Shown: positions 37,033 through 47,256, counted from the first letter of the stretch. The stretch: DNA of 64,000 bases from Polaromonas sp. YR568 (GCF_900116715.1 NZ_FPBM01000009.1:1-64000), one strand, 5' to 3'. The notes: generated by a model not told the origin, from the sequence alone. Program-made: numbers and translations.

Positions 37033-37680
37033 ATGTTTACCGGAATCATTACCGGCATGGGGCGCATCGTCGCCATCCATAGCCTGGGCAGCTCTTCAGA
37101 CCACGGCAAGCGGCTCACCATTGAGGCGCCTGCGGGTTACCTCGATGACGTGGGCCTGGGAGACAGCATTGCGCTGAACGGCGCCTGCATGACAGCCACC
37201 ACGCTGGACTTGGCTAACCACCGTTTCACTATCGATATTTCCGCCGAATCCCTGGCCAAAACCACCGGCCTGGCGCAAACCGGCCCCATTAACCTCGAAA
37301 AAGCCCTGCGCGCCCATGACCGCCTGGGCGGCCACATCGTGTCGGGCCATGTCGATGGGATCGGCAGCGTGACGCACTTTGCGCAAGTGGGCGAAAGCTG
37401 GGAGCTGCGCATACGCGCCCCGCGCGAACTGAGCAAATACCTGGCTTACAAAGGCTCCATCACCGTCAACGGTGTCAGCCTGACGGTCAACCGGGTCCTT
37501 GACCTGGCCGACGAAGCCGGCGGCAGCGAAATCAGCATCAACCTGATTCCCCACACCGTCGAAAACACCGCACTGGGCGAACTGGCCGCAGGCTCCAGCG
37601 TCAACCTGGAAATCGACCTGATCGCGCGTTACGTAGAGCGTATGCTCAACGACCCTCACAAAAACATCAAAACCCTCTGA
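37033..37680 (+). CDS. ribE: Riboflavin synthase alpha subunit
   Basis: This enzyme dismutates two 6,7-dimethyl-8-ribityllumazine molecules to riboflavin. The 215-residue protein begins MFTGIITGMG and has the internal duplication expected of two lumazine-binding domains (SIALNGACMT in the first, SITVNGVSLTVN in the second). Other landmarks are LGGHIVSGHVDG and IPHTVENT. It lies between ribD (108 bp gap) and ribB (3 bp gap). Confidence 0.97.
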   Translation: MFTGIITGMGRIVAIHSLGSSSDHGKRLTIEAPAGYLDDVGLGDSIALNGACMTATTLDLANHRFTIDISAESLAKTTGLAQTGPINLEKALRAHDRLGGHIVSGHVDGIGSVTHFAQVGESWELRIRAPRELSKYLAYKGSITVNGVSLTVNRVLDLADEAGGSEISINLIPHTVENTALGELAAGSSVNLEIDLIARYVERMLNDPHKNIKTL

Positions 37681-37683
37681 ACC

Positions 37684-38790
37684 ATGACCACTGCCATCTC
37701 CCCTGTTGAAGACATCGTTGCCGACATGCGCGCCGGCCGCATGGTCATCCTGATCGACGAAGAAGACCGTGAGAATGAAGGCGACCTGGTGCTGGCAGCG
37801 GACCACGTCACGCCCGAGGCCATCAACTTTATGGCGCGCTTTGGCCGCGGCCTGATTTGCCTGACCCTGACCCGCGAGCGCTGCGAGTTGCTGCAACTGC
37901 CGCCCATGGCCACCCGCAACGGCACCAAACACTCGACGGCGTTCACCGTGTCCATTGAGGCCGCTGAAGGCGTGACTACCGGTATTTCCGCCGCCGACCG
38001 TGCCCGCACCGTGCAGGCCGCCGTCGCCAAAAACGCCAAAGTCAGCGACCTCGTCCAGCCCGGCCACATCTTCCCCTTGCAGGCAGTCGACGGCGGCGTG
38101 CTGATGCGCGCCGGCCATACCGAAGCGGGTTGCGACCTCGCCGGCATGGCCGGCTGCTCCCCGGCAGCCGTGATCTGCGAAATCATGAAGGACGACGGCA
38201 CCATGGCGCGCCTTCCGGATTTGCTGCTGTTTGCCGCCGAGCATGGCCTGAAGATAGGCACCATCGCCGACCTGATCGAGCACCGCAGCCGCAACGACTC
38301 CCTGGTGGAAAAGATCGGTTGCCGCACTCTCCAGACTGCTTTTGGTGAATTCACCGCCCATGCTTTCAGGGACAAGCCCAGCCAGGGCCTGCACCTGGCC
38401 CTGGTGCGAGGCGAATGGTCTGCCAACGACGTCGTGGCCGCTCGCGTGCACGAGCCGCTGTCGGTGCTTGATGTGCTGGAGACGGGCCGCCCCATGCATT
38501 CGTGGAGCCTGGACCAGAGCCTCAAGCACATCGCAGACGAAGGCAAAGGCGTGGCCGTGCTGCTGAACTGCGGCGAAAGCGCGGCGCAATTACTGGCCCA
38601 GTTTGAAGGCACCGCGCGCGCCAGCCAGGCGCCCGAGCGTGGCCGCATGGACCTGCGCACCTACGGCGTGGGCGCGCAGATATTGCGCGAATGCGGTGTG
38701 CACCGTATGAACCTGATGGGCAACCCGCGCCGCATGCCCAGCATGACGGGCTATGGCCTCGAGATCGTCGGTTACATCACCAAAGACTGA
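37684..38790 (+). CDS. ribB: 3,4-dihydroxy-2-butanone-4-phosphate synthase with degenerate GTP cyclohydrolase II-like half
   Basis: RibB makes the four-carbon unit of riboflavin from ribulose 5-phosphate. Residues 1-205 are a complete DHBP synthase domain: [27 protein letters not shown] and [11 protein letters not shown]. Residues 210-368 resemble RibA in length and order, ending [21 protein letters not shown]. They lack the zinc-binding cysteine motif of GTP cyclohydrolase II, so that half is unlikely to open GTP. A separate RibA must exist elsewhere. It is 3 bp downstream of ribE. Confidence 0.95.
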   Translation: MTTAISPVEDIVADMRAGRMVILIDEEDRENEGDLVLAADHVTPEAINFMARFGRGLICLTLTRERCELLQLPPMATRNGTKHSTAFTVSIEAAEGVTTGISAADRARTVQAAVAKNAKVSDLVQPGHIFPLQAVDGGVLMRAGHTEAGCDLAGMAGCSPAAVICEIMKDDGTMARLPDLLLFAAEHGLKIGTIADLIEHRSRNDSLVEKIGCRTLQTAFGEFTAHAFRDKPSQGLHLALVRGEWSANDVVAARVHEPLSVLDVLETGRPMHSWSLDQSLKHIADEGKGVAVLLNCGESAAQLLAQFEGTARASQAPERGRMDLRTYGVGAQILRECGVHRMNLMGNPRRMPSMTGYGLEIVGYITKD

Positions 38791-38852
38791 CTTTCCCCTT
38801 ATTTATCTATTCATCAATCTATCAACTACAAATCAATCAAAAGGGACTCACC

Positions 38853-39317
38853 GTGTTCGGAGCAGAAAAAGGTACAGCCGACAAGCTGGATGGCAGAAAA
38901 CTTTCCATCGGCATCGTGCAGGCGCGCTTCAATGAAAGCATCACCAACACCCTGGCCGACGCTTGCAAGCACGAGCTCGCGGCCCTGGGTGTGCACGAAG
39001 ACAACATCCGTCACGTCCTGGTGCCCGGCGCGCTGGAGGTGCCCTGCGCCCTGCAGGCCCTGGCCGAAAGCGACAAGTACGATGCCCTGATTGCGCTGGG
39101 CTGCATCATCCGCGGCGAGACTTATCACTTCGAGCTGGTCGCCAACGAAAGCGGCGCGGCCGTTACCCGCCTGGCGCTGGACTACCAGTTGCCGATCGCC
39201 AACGCCATCCTGACGACGGAAAACCTGGCGCAAGCGCAAGCCCGCCAGACTGAAAAAGGGCGTGACGCCGCCCGCGTGGCCGTCGAAATGGCCAACCTGA
39301 TCAATGAAATTGCCTGA
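38853..39317 (+). CDS. ribH: 6,7-dimethyl-8-ribityllumazine synthase
   Basis: This is the penultimate riboflavin enzyme; it forms icosahedral shells in many bacteria. The 154-residue protein from GTG 38853 (AAGGGA nearby) has [45 protein letters not shown] and the [13 protein letters not shown] [12 protein letters not shown]. The upstream in-frame extension to 38691 lies inside ribB in another frame and is rejected. nusB follows after 45 bp, the common ribH-nusB arrangement. Confidence 0.97.
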   Translation: MFGAEKGTADKLDGRKLSIGIVQARFNESITNTLADACKHELAALGVHEDNIRHVLVPGALEVPCALQALAESDKYDALIALGCIIRGETYHFELVANESGAAVTRLALDYQLPIANAILTTENLAQAQARQTEKGRDAARVAVEMANLINEIA

Positions 39318-39362
39318 GCTTTCGATTCAGCTCTCACACCTTTAACCCGACTGGCACTTTTC

Positions 39363-39890
39363 ATGGCTGATCCCATCATCAAACCCAAACGCCCTCCCCA
39401 AACCCGCACCGGCCTGACCGACACGGGTGTGAAGAAAGCGGCAGACAAATCGGCCCGCACCCGTGCCCGCGAATTCGCCCTGCAGGCGCTCTACCAGCAC
39501 CTGGTGGGCCGCAACGAGGCCGACTCGATCGACGCCTTTACCCGTGACCTGGTGGGTTTTCACAAGGCCGACTCCGCGCATTACGACGCCCTGCTGCACG
39601 GCTGCATTGAAGGCGCAAAAACCCTGGACGCCCAGATCACGCCTCTACTGGACCGGCCCATGGCCGAGATCTCGCCCATCGAACATGCTGTGCTCTGGAT
39701 AGGTGCCTACGAATTCACCTACTGCCTGGATGTTCCCTGGCGCGTCGTGATCAACGAATGTATCGAGCTTGCCAAGGCTTTCGGCGGCACCGACGGCCAC
39801 AAATACGTCAATGGCGTGCTGAACAAAATGGCGCCTGCACTCCGCGCGGCTGAAGTCGCTGCCGACAAGTCCAGGCAAACGCCGGCGTGA
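39363..39890 (+). CDS. nusB: Transcription antitermination protein NusB
   Basis: NusB binds boxA RNA with NusE (S10) during rRNA antitermination. The 175-residue protein has a basic N-terminal extension, then [15 protein letters not shown] and the C-terminal [25 protein letters not shown] signature. Length and context (after ribH) are typical. Confidence 0.97.
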   Translation: MADPIIKPKRPPQTRTGLTDTGVKKAADKSARTRAREFALQALYQHLVGRNEADSIDAFTRDLVGFHKADSAHYDALLHGCIEGAKTLDAQITPLLDRPMAEISPIEHAVLWIGAYEFTYCLDVPWRVVINECIELAKAFGGTDGHKYVNGVLNKMAPALRAAEVAADKSRQTPA

Positions 39891-39900
39891 AGGGCCGGCC

Positions 39901-41097
39901 ATGAAGATCGCCCAGCGGGCTCAGCGCATTGAGCCGTTTTACGTCATGGAAGTGGCCAAGGCCGCTTCGGCCCTGGCCCAGGAGTTCGCCCACAGCAACA
40001 AGCCGATGATCTTCCTGAACATCGGCGAACCGGACTTCACCGCTCCGCCGCTGGTGCAGCAAGCCGCGGCACGCGCCATCGAAAATGGCACAACGCAATA
40101 CACCCAGGCCACCGGCCTGCCGGCCCTGCGCGAGCGCATCAGCGCCTGGTATGCCTCGCGCTTTGGCGCGCAAGTGGCGCCCAGCCGCATCGTCATCACG
40201 GCGGGCGCCTCGGCCGCACTGCAACTGGCCTGCCTGGCCTTGATCGAGGCGGGCGACGAAATCCTGATGCCCGACCCCAGCTACCCCTGCAACCGGCATT
40301 TCGTCAGTGCGGCGGAAGGCCAAGCGGTGCTGGTACCGACCACGGCAGAAGAGCGCTTTCAGCTCACCCGCGAGAAGGTGGAAGCAGCCTGGAACCCCAA
40401 GACACGCGGTGTGCTGCTGGCCTCGCCCTCCAACCCGACGGGCACTTCGATTGCGCCCGAAGAGCTGCAGCGCATCCACGAGTTCGTACACAGCCGCGGC
40501 GGCATCACGCTGATCGACGAGATCTACCTGGGCCTGAGCTACGAAGAGCATTTCGGGCACTCGGCGCTGGCCATGCCTGGTGAACTGGGCCAAAGCGTCA
40601 TCAGCATTAACAGCTTCAGCAAGTACTTCAACATGACGGGCTGGCGGCTGGGCTGGCTGGTCGTGCCCGAAGCCCTTGCGCCGGTGATCGAGCGCATCGC
40701 ACAAAACCTCTTTATCTGCGCCAGCACGGTCGCCCAGCATGCCGCCCTCGCCTGCTTTGAGGCCGACAGCTTGCGCGAATACGAGCGCCGGCGTGCCGAG
40801 TTCAAGGCGCGCCGCGACTATTTCATTCCTGAGCTGAACCGCCTCGGCCTCACGGTGCCTGTGATGCCTGACGGTGCGTTCTACGCCTATGCCGACTGCA
40901 CCGAGGCCGCCAAACGCCTGGGCGTGAGTGGGAGCTGGGACTTTGCTTTTGAGCTGATGAAGCGCGCCCATCTGGCCGTTACGCCAGGCCGCGACTTCGG
41001 ATTGGCGGCACCAGAGAAATTCATCCGCTTTTCCACGGCGAACTCCATGGCGCAGTTGCAGGAGGCCGTGGCCCGGCTCAAGGCGGTGCTGGCATGA
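39901..41097 (+). CDS. PLP-dependent aminotransferase, class I/II
   Basis: This fold-type I aminotransferase has 398 residues. It shows FLNIGEPDFTAPPLV, YTQATGLPALRERIS, ASPSNPTGT and the PLP lysine in INSFSKYFNMTGWRLGW. R in FIRFSTANS would bind the substrate carboxylate. The family includes aspartate, alanine and MalY/DapC-like enzymes; the exact amino acid cannot be assigned. It starts 11 bp after nusB and overlaps ybgC by 4 nt. Confidence 0.9.
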   Translation: MKIAQRAQRIEPFYVMEVAKAASALAQEFAHSNKPMIFLNIGEPDFTAPPLVQQAAARAIENGTTQYTQATGLPALRERISAWYASRFGAQVAPSRIVITAGASAALQLACLALIEAGDEILMPDPSYPCNRHFVSAAEGQAVLVPTTAEERFQLTREKVEAAWNPKTRGVLLASPSNPTGTSIAPEELQRIHEFVHSRGGITLIDEIYLGLSYEEHFGHSALAMPGELGQSVISINSFSKYFNMTGWRLGWLVVPEALAPVIERIAQNLFICASTVAQHAALACFEADSLREYERRRAEFKARRDYFIPELNRLGLTVPVMPDGAFYAYADCTEAAKRLGVSGSWDFAFELMKRAHLAVTPGRDFGLAAPEKFIRFSTANSMAQLQEAVARLKAVLA

Positions 41098-41528
41098 CCG
41101 CAGGCGAGCGGGTTTTCAGTTGGCTCCTGCGGGTCTACTGGGAAGACACCGACGCCGGCGGCATTGTGTTTTATGCCAACTACCTGAAATTTTTTGAACG
41201 TTCGCGCACCGAATGGCTCAGATCATTGGGCATCGAACAGCAGCGCCTGCAGGAGAGCACCGGCGGCATCTTTGTGGTGGCCGAAACCAGCATCCGTTAC
41301 CACCGCTCGGCGCGGCTGGACGATGAACTGATTGTTACGGCAGCCTTGGTCGAATCGGGCCGCGCGTCCATGATAATCAGGCAGGAAGCGCTATTAAAAA
41401 CAGAGCAGACGGCGGAAAACGCCAACCCGCTGCTCTGTGAAGGCACGATACGGATAGGCTGGGTCGACGCGGCCAGCCTTCAACCCCGGCGCATTCCCGC
41501 ATCCATTCTTGACAGCCTGAAAACGTGA
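41094..41528 (+). CDS. ybgC: Tol-Pal system acyl-CoA thioesterase YbgC
   Basis: YbgC is a hotdog-fold thioesterase encoded with tolQRA and linked to phospholipid metabolism. The 144-residue protein has the 4-hydroxybenzoyl-CoA thioesterase signature VYWEDTDAGGIVFYANYLKF with the catalytic Asp, then RTEWLRSLGI. Near 41390 the coding sequence (QEALLKTEQT) may derive from a short, poor copy of the interspersed repeat. The gap to tolQ is 13 bp. Confidence 0.95.
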   Translation: MTAGERVFSWLLRVYWEDTDAGGIVFYANYLKFFERSRTEWLRSLGIEQQRLQESTGGIFVVAETSIRYHRSARLDDELIVTAALVESGRASMIIRQEALLKTEQTAENANPLLCEGTIRIGWVDAASLQPRRIPASILDSLKT

Positions 41529-41541
41529 GAAAAGCTTCAAC

Positions 41542-42234
41542 ATGAACCAAGACCTCTCCATTGTCAGCCTCATCCTCAATGCCAGCTGGGTGGTGCAGGC
41601 CGTGGTGGCGCTGCTGGTCGGCGTCTCCATTGCCAGCTGGGCCGCGATCTTCCGCAAGATCATTGCACTGAAGAAGGTGCAAAAACTCAACGACGAATTC
41701 GACCGCGAATTCTGGTCCGGCACCAGCCTGAACGACCTCTTTGCCGGCGCCGCCCAAAACGCCAAACACTCCGGCCCGATGGAACGGATTTTTGCCAGCG
41801 GCATGCGTGAATTCCAGAAACTGCGCGAGCGCCACATCACCGACCCCGGCACCTTGCTGGACGGCGCACGCCGCGCCATGCGCGCCAGCTACCAGCGTGA
41901 ACTCGACGCCATTGAAGCCAACCTGTCCTTCCTGGCCACGGTCGGCTCGGTATCGCCTTACGTAGGCCTGTTCGGCACGGTCTGGGGCATCATGCACGCC
42001 TTCACCGGCCTGGCGGCTCTGGAACAGGTCACGCTGGCCACGGTGGCGCCCGGCATTGCCGAGGCACTGGTGGCCACCGCCATCGGCCTGTTCGCCGCCA
42101 TCCCGGCAGTCGTCGCTTACAACCGCTTCTCGCACGACATCGACCGCGTGGCCAACCGGCTGGAGACTTTCATTGAAGAGTTCTCCAACATCCTGCAGCG
42201 CAACCTGGGCGCCCAATCACCCTCAGGCCACTAG
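41542..42234 (+). CDS. tolQ: Tol-Pal system proton channel subunit TolQ
   Basis: TolQ, with TolR, uses proton motive force to energise TolA for outer-membrane constriction at division. The 230-residue protein has three membrane helices: [20 protein letters not shown] near the N-terminus, then the pair in [22 protein letters not shown] and [19 protein letters not shown]. The MotA/ExbB family residues are in these last two. It is followed by tolR. Confidence 0.97.
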   Translation: MNQDLSIVSLILNASWVVQAVVALLVGVSIASWAAIFRKIIALKKVQKLNDEFDREFWSGTSLNDLFAGAAQNAKHSGPMERIFASGMREFQKLRERHITDPGTLLDGARRAMRASYQRELDAIEANLSFLATVGSVSPYVGLFGTVWGIMHAFTGLAALEQVTLATVAPGIAEALVATAIGLFAAIPAVVAYNRFSHDIDRVANRLETFIEEFSNILQRNLGAQSPSGH

Positions 42235-42252
42235 AGCTGTAAGGAGACCGCG

Positions 42253-42693
42253 ATGCCAGCAGTCAACTCCCGCCGCGGCCGCAGCCGGCGCACCATCAGT
42301 GAAATCAACATGGTGCCGTTTATCGACGTCATGCTGGTGCTGCTCATCATCTTCATGGTGACGGCGCCGCTGATCACGCCCAGCATGATCGCCCTGCCCA
42401 AGGTCGGCAAGGCGCCCAGCCAGCCGCAGAACCCGGTGCAAATCCTGATCAGCAAGGACGAAACCGTGCAGATCAAGATCAAGACCGACAGCGTGCCCAG
42501 CAATGTGCGCAACGTCGCCGCCGACATCGCGCGGCTGGAGCCGGCCGTGAAGGCCGAAGGCGCGCAGGCTGTGCCCGTGGTGATCAGCGCCGACAAGTCC
42601 ATCAAGTACGAAACCGTGGTCCAGGTCATGGACAACCTGCAAAAAGCCGGGGTGTCACGCGTGGGCCTTTCGGTGCAAACCGGCAACAAGTAG
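42253..42693 (+). CDS. tolR: Tol-Pal system protein TolR (ExbD family)
   Basis: The 146-residue protein has a single membrane helix containing the proton-pathway aspartate: INMVPFIDVMLVLLIIFMVT (FIDV). A periplasmic domain ends with VVQVMDNLQKAGVSRVGL. It sits between tolQ (18 bp) and tolA (24 bp). Confidence 0.97.
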   Translation: MPAVNSRRGRSRRTISEINMVPFIDVMLVLLIIFMVTAPLITPSMIALPKVGKAPSQPQNPVQILISKDETVQIKIKTDSVPSNVRNVAADIARLEPAVKAEGAQAVPVVISADKSIKYETVVQVMDNLQKAGVSRVGLSVQTGNK

Positions 42694-42717
42694 CCGCCAG
42701 GCCGACCAGAGTTCGCC

Positions 42718-43605
42718 ATGCCCAGCGCCGCAGACCGCCTTGAATTTGGCCCGCCCCGCGACTCGGGGTCGGTGCGCGCATTCGGGCTGGCGCTGCTGGC
42801 TCACCTGCTGCTCATGGGGGCTCTGACCTGGGGCATTAACTGGAAGCGCACTGACAAAGCCGCTTCGTTTGAGGCCGAAATCTGGTCCAGCGTTCCCGAG
42901 GCTGCGGCGCCCAAACTGATTGAAGCGCCCTCCACGCCACCGCCGCCACCCGCGCGCCCCGCGCCTGTAGTCACAGCGCCGCCCGCACCCAAGGTCGATA
43001 TCGCGCTGGAGCAGGAGAAAAAACGCAAGCTGCTGCAACAACAAAAAGAAGAGGCCGAGAACCAGCGGCAGGCAAAGCTCAAAGCCGAGCTGCAGGCGAA
43101 GAAAGAAAAAGAGCTGAAAGACCAGAAGGCCAAGGAAGAGCTGGCCAAGCGCAAGGCCGCCGAAGACGCCAAAAAGGCCGAAGCGAAAAAGCAGGACGCC
43201 AAAGAGGACGAGAAGCAAAAGCAGGCTGAAGCCGCGGCGAAGAAGCAGCGTGATGACAACATCAGGCGCATGATGGGCCAGGCCGGCGCTACCGGTGGCG
43301 CGACTGCGACGGGTACGGCCACAGCGTCCAAAGGCCCGTCAGCCAGCTACGGCGGCAAGGTCAGGGCCAAGGTTGTTCCCAATATCGTGTTCACCGATGA
43401 CATCACCGGAAACCCCACCGCCGAGGTGGAAGTGCGCACCACGCTGGACGGCACTGTCCTCAGCCAGCGCCTGGTGAAATCCAGCGGCAACAAGGCCTGG
43501 GATGACGCGGTGATCAAGGCCATCATCCGCACCGGCACCATGCCGCGCGATGTGGACGGCCGGGTTCCGACGCCCATGATCCTGGAATTCAGGCCTAAAG
43601 ACTGA
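42718..43605 (+). CDS. tolA: Tol-Pal system protein TolA / TonB-family
   Basis: The 295-residue protein spans the periplasm. It has an N-terminal anchor (AFGLALLAHLLLMGALTWGI), a Pro-rich stretch, a long Lys/Glu/Ala/Gln-rich helix (about 105-185), a Gly/Ala/Thr linker and a C-terminal TolA/TonB-like domain (SYGGKVRAKVVPNIVFTD and the AEVEVRTTLDGTVLSQ stretch). The helix is shorter than in E. coli TolA (421 residues). tolB and pal do not follow; dnaE converges instead, so the tol cluster is split. Confidence 0.94.
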   Translation: MPSAADRLEFGPPRDSGSVRAFGLALLAHLLLMGALTWGINWKRTDKAASFEAEIWSSVPEAAAPKLIEAPSTPPPPPARPAPVVTAPPAPKVDIALEQEKKRKLLQQQKEEAENQRQAKLKAELQAKKEKELKDQKAKEELAKRKAAEDAKKAEAKKQDAKEDEKQKQAEAAAKKQRDDNIRRMMGQAGATGGATATGTATASKGPSASYGGKVRAKVVPNIVFTDDITGNPTAEVEVRTTLDGTVLSQRLVKSSGNKAWDDAVIKAIIRTGTMPRDVDGRVPTPMILEFRPKD

Positions 43606-43634
43606 AATTGGCCAGATTTGGCCAAAACGTATCC

Positions 43635-43690
43635 GCTATCAAAAAACTAGCAGCTTACGCTCGTCCTGATTGGACTAGAGCCCGATTTCA
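43635..43690 (+). repeat. Interspersed palindromic repeat between tolA and dnaE
   Basis: Blocks GCTATCAAAAAACTAGC, AGCTTACGCTCGTCC and GGACTAGAGCCC-GATTT. It fills most of the 82-bp convergent gap. A separate TTGGCCA/TGGCCAA palindrome (43608-43625) precedes it. Confidence 0.75.
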
Positions 43691-46600
43691 CTCATAGACA
43701 ATCTGCACAAGCCCCCGGTCGGCCTGCGCCATCCAACTGGCCAGCGCCGCATCTGTCGGGAAGAATTTGGCGGCTTCGCCCAGCTGAACCTCGGCTGTTG
43801 CACCGCCCACATTGTTTTGCCGCCTGAGGCTCAGGCGCACCGGCAGGCCGCGAACAAGTTCGCCCTGGTCTGACATTTCGCGGCGCGGCGGAAAATCGCG
43901 CACCAGTCTTGAAATGTCGGGTGCGCTGCCATTGACGGCCACGCGCAAATACTTGCCGAATTTGCAGCGGGCGGTCTCCAGGTCCCACACCTGCGTGACC
44001 TTGAAACGGCGGCCGAAGCGCTCGGATGCGCCTTGCAGCGTGCCCTGCACGATGACCAGCTCGTCATCCTTGAGCAGGTTGCGATTCGCGTTGAACACGG
44101 TTTCGTCGACCGACGCTTCAAGCACGTCGGTCTTGTCGTCGAGCTTGAAAATAATCAGCTTGCCGCGGTTGCCATTGATGACACGCAGGTCACTCAAAAT
44201 GGCGGCCAGCAGTTGCGGCTCGCGCGAGTCGATCAGGTCTTCCAGCTTGCGTTTGGCGAACTGCCGGACTTCGGTCTCCACCTCGTCAAACAGATGGCCC
44301 GAGAGGTAAAAGCCGATCGCGGTTTTCTCCTGCACCAGCCGCGCCTTCACACCGAAAGGCATGGCCTCGACCAGCGGCGGCTCCTGCGTGCTGGCCGCAT
44401 GCGAGTCGGACATGTCAAACAGTCCGCCCTGGTTGGCATTGGCTTCGGTCGCCACGGCAAATTCAAAGGCGCGGTCCACCGACGCCAGCAAGGAAGCGCG
44501 GTTGAGCTGCAGATTGTCGAAGGCGCCGCCCTTGATGAGTGCCTCGACCGTACGTTTGTTCAGCCGGCTGCGGTCCACACGCACGCAAAAATCGTAGAGC
44601 GAGGTGAAAGGGCCGCCCTCTTTGCGCGCCGCCACGATGGCCGCAATCGCCTGCTGGCCGGTGCCCTTGATGGCCCCCAGGCCATAGCGCACCGAAGTCG
44701 CGCTGATAGGTTCAAACCGGTAGTCGCCGCGGTTGATGTCAGGCGACTCGAACTGGATGCCCATCTTCTGCGCGTCACCGAACAAGACCTTGAGCTTGTC
44801 GGTGTCGTCCATTTCCACCGTCATGTTGGCGGCGAAGAATTCGGCGGTGTAGTGCACCTTGAGCCAGGCCGTGTGGTAGGCCAAAAGTGCATAGGCGGCG
44901 GAGTGCGACTTGTTAAAGCCGTAGCCCGCAAACTTTTCCATCAGGTCGAAAACCTCGTCGGCTTTCTCCAGGCTCAGGCCGCCCTCGCCCGCGCCCTTGC
45001 GGAACACCTCGCGCTGGGCGTCCATCTCTTCTTTTTTCTTCTTGCCCATGGCGCGGCGTAGCAAGTCGGCACCACCCAGCGAATAGCCGCCCAGGATCTG
45101 CGCGGTCTGCATCACCTGCTCCTGGTAGACCATGATGCCGTAGGTCTCTTCCAGGATGGCCTTGACGCGCGGGTCCGGGTATTCGGGCACTTCCTTGCCC
45201 TGCTTGCGCGCGATGTAGGTCGGGATCAGCTCCATCGGCCCTGGCCGGTAGAGCGCATTCATGGCAATCAGGTCTTCAAGGCGGTCCGGCTTGGCGTCTT
45301 TGAGCATGCGCTGCATGCCGATACTTTCAAACTGGAACACGGCTTCGGTCTGACCCCTGCCGAAGAGCTCGTAGACCTTGCGGTCATTGAGCGGCAGGTC
45401 TTCAAACTTGAAGTCCTTTTGCGCCGGGTGGCGGGCAATGATGAACTCCCGGGCAATTTCCAGGATGGTCAAGGTCGCCAGGCCCAAAAAGTCGAACTTG
45501 ACCAGGCCAATGGCCTCCACGTCGTCCTTGTCGAACTGGCTCACGGCGGAATCGCTGCCGGGCTGGGCGTAAAGCGGGCAGAAGTCGGTCAGCTTGCTGG
45601 GTGCAATCAGCACACCCCCGGCATGCATGCCGACGTTGCGGGTCAGGCCTTCGAGCTTTTGCGCCAGCTCCAGCAGCGTGCGCACGTCTTCTTCCTTGCG
45701 CTCGCGCTCGGCCAGGATGGGCTCCTGCTCCTTGGCTTGTTCGATCGTGATGTGCTGGCCCGGCTTGTTGGGGATCAGCTTGGAAATGCCATCGCAAAAG
45801 CCGTAAGGGAAGTCCAGCACACGGCCCACGTCGCGGATGGCCGCGCGCGCGGCCATGGTGCCGAAGGTCACGATCTGACTCACGGCATCCTTGCCGTATT
45901 TGTCTTTCACGTAGTCAATCACGCGGTCGCGATTGCCCTGACAGAAGTCGATATCGAAGTCGGGCATGGACACCCGCTCCGGATTCAGGAAGCGCTCGAA
46001 CAGCAGGTTGTACTGCAGCGGGTCCAGGTCGGTGATCTTCAGCGAGTAAGCCACCAATGAGCCCGCACCCGAGCCCCGGCCCGGCCCCACCGGGCAACCG
46101 TTGTTCTTGGCCCAGTTGATGAAGTCGCCCACGATCAGGAAGTAGCCCGGGAAGCCCATCTTCAGGATGGTGTTGATCTCGAATTCGAGCCGCTTCACGT
46201 ATTCGGGACGCTTCTGGTCGCGCACCGCCGCGTCGCGGTACAGGTGCGCCAGGCGTTCTTCCAGCCCTTCGAACGAGGCATGGCGGAAGTATTCGTCGAT
46301 CGGCATGCGCACGCCATTGACTTCAGGCGTCGGGTAGTCGGGCAGCATGGGCTTGCCCAGCTCCAGTGTGAGGTTGCAGCGCCGGGCGATTTCCAGCGTA
46401 TTGGCCAGGGCGGTCGGCACATCGGCAAAAAGCTCTGCCATCTGCGCGCTGGACTTGAAGTACTGCTCACGCGTGAACTTGCGCACCCGGCGCGAGTTGC
46501 CAAGGATTTCACCTTCCGAGATACAGACGCGCGCTTCATGCGCCTCGTAGTCGTCGTAGGTCAAAAATTGCACCGGGTGCGTGGCCACCACCGGCAGCTT

Positions 46601-47179
46601 GAGCCGCGCCGCCAGCTGAACGGCGGCCGTGACATGGCGCTCATCGTCAGGCCGTTGGGCGCGCTGCAGCTCCAGATAAAAGCGATGGGGGAAGAGGCTT
46701 GCAAAGTACAGCGCGCATTCCACTGCGCGGGCGCTGTCGCCCTGCACCAGTGCCTGGCCCACGGCCCCGCCCTGCGCGCCCGACAAGGCAATCAAACCCT
46801 CGTTAAGCTCCTGCAGCCATTCGAGCTTGACCACCGCCTGGTCGCGCACCACGTTCTTGGTCCACGCACGTGTGATGATTTCGGAGAGATTGAGGTAGCC
46901 CTGGCGGCTTTGCACCAGCAGCAGCAGGCGGGCGGCGGGCGCACCGGCGTCTTTACCCGGCACTTGCACCCAGAGATCGGCGCCTATCAGCGGTTTGACG
47001 CCGGCTCCGCGGGTTTCCTTGTAGAACTTGACGGTGCCGAAAAGATTGGAGAGGTCGGTGATGGCTAGTGCGGGCTGCCGGTCTGCAGCGGCGGCGGCTA
47101 CGACTTCATCGATGCGGTTGGTGCCGTCGACGACTGAAAATTCGGTGTGAAGGCGCAAATGGACAAACATGCGAGTCAT
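43688..47179 (-). CDS. dnaE: DNA polymerase III alpha subunit
   Basis: This is the replicative polymerase of 1163 residues, as in E. coli DnaE. The PHP domain opens FVHLRLHTEFSVVDG; the polymerase core contains GPGRGSGAGSLVAY and the catalytic MPDFDIDFCQGNRD. An HhH and a C-terminal OB-fold region follow (RGKLIIFKLDDKTDVLEASV). Two starts are possible, ATG 47179 (MTRM-) and ATG 47170, the family-typical MFVHLRLHTEF; the shorter is perhaps more likely. It converges with tolA and is divergent from trhO. Confidence 0.97.
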   Translation of the reverse strand: MTRMFVHLRLHTEFSVVDGTNRIDEVVAAAAADRQPALAITDLSNLFGTVKFYKETRGAGVKPLIGADLWVQVPGKDAGAPAARLLLLVQSRQGYLNLSEIITRAWTKNVVRDQAVVKLEWLQELNEGLIALSGAQGGAVGQALVQGDSARAVECALYFASLFPHRFYLELQRAQRPDDERHVTAAVQLAARLKLPVVATHPVQFLTYDDYEAHEARVCISEGEILGNSRRVRKFTREQYFKSSAQMAELFADVPTALANTLEIARRCNLTLELGKPMLPDYPTPEVNGVRMPIDEYFRHASFEGLEERLAHLYRDAAVRDQKRPEYVKRLEFEINTILKMGFPGYFLIVGDFINWAKNNGCPVGPGRGSGAGSLVAYSLKITDLDPLQYNLLFERFLNPERVSMPDFDIDFCQGNRDRVIDYVKDKYGKDAVSQIVTFGTMAARAAIRDVGRVLDFPYGFCDGISKLIPNKPGQHITIEQAKEQEPILAERERKEEDVRTLLELAQKLEGLTRNVGMHAGGVLIAPSKLTDFCPLYAQPGSDSAVSQFDKDDVEAIGLVKFDFLGLATLTILEIAREFIIARHPAQKDFKFEDLPLNDRKVYELFGRGQTEAVFQFESIGMQRMLKDAKPDRLEDLIAMNALYRPGPMELIPTYIARKQGKEVPEYPDPRVKAILEETYGIMVYQEQVMQTAQILGGYSLGGADLLRRAMGKKKKEEMDAQREVFRKGAGEGGLSLEKADEVFDLMEKFAGYGFNKSHSAAYALLAYHTAWLKVHYTAEFFAANMTVEMDDTDKLKVLFGDAQKMGIQFESPDINRGDYRFEPISATSVRYGLGAIKGTGQQAIAAIVAARKEGGPFTSLYDFCVRVDRSRLNKRTVEALIKGGAFDNLQLNRASLLASVDRAFEFAVATEANANQGGLFDMSDSHAASTQEPPLVEAMPFGVKARLVQEKTAIGFYLSGHLFDEVETEVRQFAKRKLEDLIDSREPQLLAAILSDLRVINGNRGKLIIFKLDDKTDVLEASVDETVFNANRNLLKDDELVIVQGTLQGASERFGRRFKVTQVWDLETARCKFGKYLRVAVNGSAPDISRLVRDFPPRREMSDQGELVRGLPVRLSLRRQNNVGGATAEVQLGEAAKFFPTDAALASWMAQADRGLVQIVYE

Positions 47180-47256
47180 TTTAGGGCCGGGGCTGCCCGC
47201 TTAGGCGCCACTACACCGTGCAATGCCTTGCATGCCTCCCTACAATCCACCAGATC

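Noticed and set aside
47218..47256. Upstream start for trhO
   Set aside because: The extra residues precede the conserved MQILNIAAYKF start and no ribosome-binding site supports them.
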